Below, in pieces: positions 60,965 through 64,000 of a DNA stretch of 64,000 nt (its first letter is position 1; the number at the start of each line of letters is the position of its first letter). The translations under genes and the position numbers were made by a program. The stretch comes from DATBSK01 sp964501785 (lineage in GTDB: Bacteria > Actinomycetota > Acidimicrobiia > IMCC26256 > PALSA-555): the NCBI GenBank assembly GCA_964501785.1, contig CAZCUD010000011.1, positions 1 to 64,000 on the forward strand, given 5' to 3'. Under the pieces are notes generated by a model, which worked only from the letters and a program-made list of their open reading frames with translations, was not told where the DNA came from and ran no database searches.

Positions 60965-61883
60965 ACGGGCGCGCGCCCGAATGGCACTGACGAGCCGGGC
61001 ACCGCCCGATGCGACGTCGCCTGCGTGCGCGGTGACCTGGATCCAATCGACTCCGATGAGGTCGTTCCGGCGATCGCTGTCGCGGCGGCGTCGGTGGACG
61101 CCCAGATGGAACTCGTCGCTGTCGTACTCGATCGCCAGCCGCCACTGCGGGTAGGCCGCATCGGCGCACTCGAGCACGATGCCCTCACGCGCGATCTCGT
61201 ACTGGAGCTCGGGCGTGGGAAGCCCGTGGCGACGAAGCACCTGCAGCACACGCGTCTCCATGTCGCTCTCGGTCTTCCCGATCGTCGATCCACGCTGTCG
61301 GAGTATCGACCGCAGGACTCCGACGCCGTTTCGACCTTGGCGGCCGAGCCGTCGCAGGGCGCGCTCGAGATCGTCACGGTCGAGCAGCTCCCGGTTCAGC
61401 GCGCGGTCCACTGCCATCTCGACGACGGATGGGCGACACACCGCCCCGAGGTCGACCAGCGTCCCTCGCGGGTGTCGTGACCGGGACCCGATCCACCTGC
61501 ACGATGTCGATGTGATGGAACGCCTTGGTCTCGTGAACGACGAGCAGCGCGTGCTGCGACCGGCGCCAGCGCGGACACGTGATCTCCGAGATGTCCCGGC
61601 GAGCACCGGCAAGTCGCCACAGCGCGGCCGCAGATCGGTGTGATGCATACGCGCGGAAGCCGCCGGCCCAGCATGCCGCGAGCAGATCGCCTCGCCAGGT
61701 TGCGGGAGCAGCAGCGACGCGCAGCGCACTCTGATAGAGCCGCGTCCACAGACCGACCCGGATCCGCTGGTCGATCTCGTGTTCGGTGAAGCCGCACTGG
61801 CGCGCATGCTCCCTGCTGAACACGCCATGGTGCTCGGCCGCGACCGCCGCCAGCGCCACGTCTCTGCTCGACATGCCGGCCAC
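60938..61883 (-). pseudogene. AbiEi-N / DUF559-type nuclease gene, frameshifted
   Basis: Two overlapping frames together encode one 314-residue protein. The first (to residue 140) has an AbiEi-type winged-helix start (LAAVAAEHHGVFSREHARQCGF, VGLWTRLYQSALRV); the second carries the rest with a Vsr/DUF559-type PD-(D/E)xK core: Asp241, Glu252 and Asp254 in LAIEYDSDEFH, then RRNDLIGVDWIQVT. The break is one extra C/G in the CCC run 61463-61465; removing it restores one uninterrupted frame of the right length. Either a real single-base lesion or a homopolymer read error. Start GTG 61883 or ATG 61874. The TGA lies inside palindrome B, and palindrome C lies 30 bp upstream. Confidence 0.8.
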
Positions 61884-61912
61884 GACACCGCTTCGTCGGT
61901 GCGTGACCCACC

Positions 61913-61963
61913 CGTTCTGGCGTCAGCAGCCTGGCCCCACGCGGGTCTGCTGACGCCGAAACG
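61913..61963. repeat. Palindromic repeat, copy C (upstream end of nuclease gene)
   Basis: A 51-nt palindrome; the right arm (ACGCGGGTCTGCTGACGCC...) matches copy A, while part of the left inner arm has diverged (CTGGCCCC). Its outer 17 nt on each side equal those of copy A in inverse orientation. It stands 7 bp beyond the stop of the minus-strand aldolase gene and 30 bp ahead of the nuclease gene on the same strand. Confidence 0.85.
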
Positions 61964-61970
61964 ATGGGCG

Positions 61971-62774
61971 CTACTCGAAGAGGTCGGGCTGCTCTCGGGT
62001 GATCTTGGCGAAGAGGGGCTGGAAGCTGAAGTAGCCGGCGACGTGCGAGCCGACCTGGCCCGAGGTGAGGCGGGCGTGCTCCTCGTCGATGAGGACCGGG
62101 GTGCCCGCCGCCTCGGCGAGGAGCTGGGCCTGGCACGAGCGCTCCATGGTGATGAACCACCACACCGCCTCGTCGACCGAGTGGCCGACGGTCAGCAGGC
62201 CGTGGTTGCGCAGGATCGCCGCCTTGGCGCCCCCGAGCGCGTGGGCGATGCGCTTGCCCTCCTCGAGGTCGAGCACCACGCCGGTGTAGTCGTCGAACAG
62301 CACGTGGTCGTCGTAGAACGCGCACACGTCCTGGGTGATCGGGTCGAGCAGGCGCCCGAGCGACGACCACGACTTCCCGTGGACCGAGTGCGAGTGCGCT
62401 GCCGCGATCACGTCGGGACGTGCCGCGTGGATCTGGCTGTGGATCGCGAACGCCGCGCCGTTGACGAGCGCGTCGCCCTGGACGACCTCACCCTTGTCGT
62501 TGACCAGGATCAGGTCGGACACCCGGATGTGCGAGAAGCTCATCCCGAACGGGTTCACCCAGAAGTGATCGAGCAGCTCCGGGTCGCGGGCCGTGATGTG
62601 CCCGGCGACGCCCTCGTCGAACCCGAACTTGCCGAACAGCCGGAACGAGGCGGCCAGCCGCTCCTTGCGGTGCTGGCGCTCCTCCTCGACCGACCCGAAC
62701 GTCGGCAGGTAGCTGTTCATCACCTCACGGACGGCCTCGTCCTCGCTCAGCTCGGTGATCTCGGTGTCAGGCAT
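61971..62774 (-). CDS. Class II aldolase/adducin family protein
   Basis: A 267-residue protein with the zinc-aldolase/adducin fold: FDEGVAGHITARDPELLDHFWVNPFGMSFS, the histidine metal motif AAAHSHSVHGKSW and the third His in ILRNHGLLTVGHS. The family includes fuculose-phosphate aldolase and adducin-like proteins; in actinobacteria this long form is common near lipid genes with unknown role. ATG at 62774, 28 bp from the divergent Ppx/GppA gene. Confidence 0.86.
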   Translation of the reverse strand: MPDTEITELSEDEAVREVMNSYLPTFGSVEEERQHRKERLAASFRLFGKFGFDEGVAGHITARDPELLDHFWVNPFGMSFSHIRVSDLILVNDKGEVVQGDALVNGAAFAIHSQIHAARPDVIAAAHSHSVHGKSWSSLGRLLDPITQDVCAFYDDHVLFDDYTGVVLDLEEGKRIAHALGGAKAAILRNHGLLTVGHSVDEAVWWFITMERSCQAQLLAEAAGTPVLIDEEHARLTSGQVGSHVAGYFSFQPLFAKITREQPDLFE

Positions 62775-62790
62775 GCCACGAGCGTACCGC

Positions 62791-62796
62791 TACCCT
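62791..62796 (+). promoter_or_regulatory. -10 box of a probable leaderless promoter
   Basis: TACCCT ends 6 nt before GTG 62803 in a 28-bp divergent gap; there is no room for a leader with a ribosome-binding site. Confidence 0.5.
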
Positions 62797-62802
62797 CGGA
62801 TC

Positions 62803-64000
62803 GTGCGGATCGCCGCGCTGGACCTCGGCACCAACTCGTTCCACCTCCTCGTCGCCGACGTCCAGTCCGACGGGCACTTCGAACCGCTCGTCACCGAGAA
62901 GGCGATGATCCGCCTCGGCGACGTCGTGAGCCGCCACGGCCGCATCACCGAGCCCGCCGCCGAGGTCGTCGTCGCGACGGTGCGCCGCTTCCGCCAGCTC
63001 GCCGAGGCCGCGGGTGCCCACGAGCTCCACGCCTGCGCGACGAGCGCGATCCGCTCGGCCGCCAACGGCGACGCCGTCGTCGATCGCATCGAGGCGGAGA
63101 CGGGCGTCGTGGTGGAGGTCATCAGCGGACGCCGGGAGGCCGAGCTGATCTTCGGCGCGATCCGCAACGCGGTCGTGCTCGAGCCGGCGCCCGCCTTGTG
63201 CTTCGACCTCGGGGGCGGGAGCGTCGAGATCATGGTCGGCGACGCCGGCGGTCTGCGGTGGGCGACCAGCGAGCAGCTCGGTGTGGGCCGGCTCACCGCG
63301 CAGCACGTGCACAGCGACCCGCTCGGGAAGGACGACCGGCGAGCGCTGCGGCGACACCTCGAGGAGGTGCTCGGGCCGGTCGCCGATCACGTCCGCGAGC
63401 TCGGGCCCCGGCTCGTCGTCGGCAGCAGCGGGACGCTCGAGGACATCGCGCACATGGTCGCGGCGCGACGCGACGCCGAGGTGCCCGTGTCGCTCAACCA
63501 GCTGTCGTTCACGCGCGAGGAGTTCCTCCCGCTCCACAAGGAGATCCTGGCCAGCCCCGCTGCCGAGCGCCTGCGCTTCGTCGGGCTCGAGGCGCGACGC
63601 GTCGACCTGATCCCCGCCGGCTCGATGTTCCTCGCCACCGCGATGGAGCTGTTCGACTTCGACGCCATGACCATCAGCGAGTGGGCGCTGCGCGAGGGCA
63701 TCGTCCTCGACGCGATCGGTCGACACGATCCGGTCGACTGGAGCGACGACCCGCGCGCGATCCGCCGCGGGTCGGTCCAAGGGCTCGCGCGTCGGTGTCG
63801 CTGGCCCGAGGAGCACTCGCGACGCGTGGCACGCCTCGCGCTCGAGCTGTTCGACCAGACGCGCGAGCTGCACGGCCTCTCCGACGACGACCGCGAGCTG
63901 CTCGAGTTCGGCGCGTTCCTCCACGACATCGGCGAGCACGTGGCCAGCCAGGGGCACCACAAGCACGGCACCTACCTGGTGCGCCACGGCCAGCTCCGCG
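62803..64000 (+). CDS. Exopolyphosphatase / guanosine pentaphosphatase (Ppx/GppA), partial
   Basis: The first 399 codons are present and the gene runs off the window. The ASKHA fold starts with RIAALDLGTNSFHLLVADV, the second phosphate motif is LCFDLGGGSVEIMVG and the adenosine-type motif LVVGSSGTLEDIAHM. After about residue 310 an HD-type helical domain begins (LLEFGAFLHDIGEHVASQGHHKH), as in full Ppx. It hydrolyses polyphosphate or pppGpp; actinobacteria usually carry two copies that differ in preference. GTG start set by a leaderless TACCCT box. Confidence 0.9.
   Translation, partial: MRIAALDLGTNSFHLLVADVQSDGHFEPLVTEKAMIRLGDVVSRHGRITEPAAEVVVATVRRFRQLAEAAGAHELHACATSAIRSAANGDAVVDRIEAETGVVVEVISGRREAELIFGAIRNAVVLEPAPALCFDLGGGSVEIMVGDAGGLRWATSEQLGVGRLTAQHVHSDPLGKDDRRALRRHLEEVLGPVADHVRELGPRLVVGSSGTLEDIAHMVAARRDAEVPVSLNQLSFTREEFLPLHKEILASPAAERLRFVGLEARRVDLIPAGSMFLATAMELFDFDAMTISEWALREGIVLDAIGRHDPVDWSDDPRAIRRGSVQGLARRCRWPEEHSRRVARLALELFDQTRELHGLSDDDRELLEFGAFLHDIGEHVASQGHHKHGTYLVRHGQLR

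Larger units (their letters stand above)
60915..61963. mobile_element. Candidate palindrome-bounded nuclease unit
   Basis: About 1.05 kb consisting of copy B, the AbiEi/DUF559-type gene and copy C. The unit contains nothing else, sits between two complete unrelated genes, and a gene-less third copy of the palindrome exists at 33645. No target-site duplication is visible at its edges. Mobility is inference from architecture only. Confidence 0.4.

Noticed and set aside
60915..61963. Target-site duplication around the palindrome-bounded nuclease unit
   Set aside because: Sequences just outside copies B and C (ending CTCCTAG and beginning ATGGGCG) do not match, so classical transposition is not supported by the edges.

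Overview
This is a chromosomal window of about 71-73% G+C with GTG-rich starts, many 4-bp GTGA gene overlaps, several apparently leaderless promoters (TANNNT 6-8 nt before a GTG), F420-type luciferase-like oxidoreductases, PimB-like glycosyltransferase and an unusually dense set of acyl-CoA genes. Together these point to a free-living actinobacterium, most likely of the class Acidimicrobiia; that placement is inference from gene content, since no rRNA, tRNA or CRISPR array was seen.

Layout. 1-592 is non-coding and full of nested inverted repeats. 0.6-6 kb: HNH nuclease, a small conserved protein and a MoxR-DUF58-transglutaminase cluster. 6-14.6 kb: a minus-strand block of housekeeping and repair genes (MerR-like regulator, DUF3040 protein, Gfo/Idh oxidoreductase, DinB polymerase, Nudix hydrolase, PIG-L deacetylase, SDR, threonine aldolase, TesB thioesterase, phosphofructokinase with PPi-type residues). 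14.6-23.4 kb: glycerol kinase, PlsC acyltransferase, VOC protein, aminotransferase, enoyl-CoA hydratase, a Tat-exported phosphoesterase, LLM oxidoreductase, ROK kinase. 23.4-28.9 kb: a tightly packed minus-strand run (SRPBCC, membrane protein, PimB-like glycosyltransferase, MFS, enoyl-CoA hydratase, ferredoxin reductase). 28.9-44.1 kb: plus-strand acyl-CoA catabolism (ADP-forming ligase, enoyl-CoA hydratase, lipid-transfer thiolase plus DUF35 partner, fused CoA-transferase, SDRs, half-size dehydratase, AMP ligase, acyl-CoA dehydrogenase), interrupted by a MerR gene divergent from a 43-residue microprotein. 44.2-53.5 kb: PuuD-type membrane domain, thioesterase, phosphatase, LysM protein, fused acyl-CoA dehydrogenase, hydrolase, 3Fe-4S ferredoxin, FGGY kinase, HisN-type phosphatase, thiolase. 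53.5-61 kb: a second acyl-CoA operon and SDRs. 61-64 kb: a frameshifted AbiEi/DUF559-type nuclease gene bounded by two palindromic repeats, a class II aldolase and the start of a Ppx/GppA phosphatase.

How the parts fit. Two scattered acyl-CoA operons and two SDR loci are linked by one operator-like palindrome, CCTGACG-N4-CGTCAGG, at 38867-38884, 53508-53525 and 60080-60097, each in a divergent promoter gap; this looks like one regulon for degradation of a CoA-linked hydrophobic substrate (fatty acid, sterol side chain or similar). The most unusual structure is a roughly 50-nt palindrome present three times: two copies bracket the DUF559 nuclease gene (60915-60964, 61913-61963) and a third stands alone 27 kb away (33645-33695), an arrangement reminiscent of palindrome-plus-enzyme dispersal systems but with a nuclease-like rather than a transposase gene.
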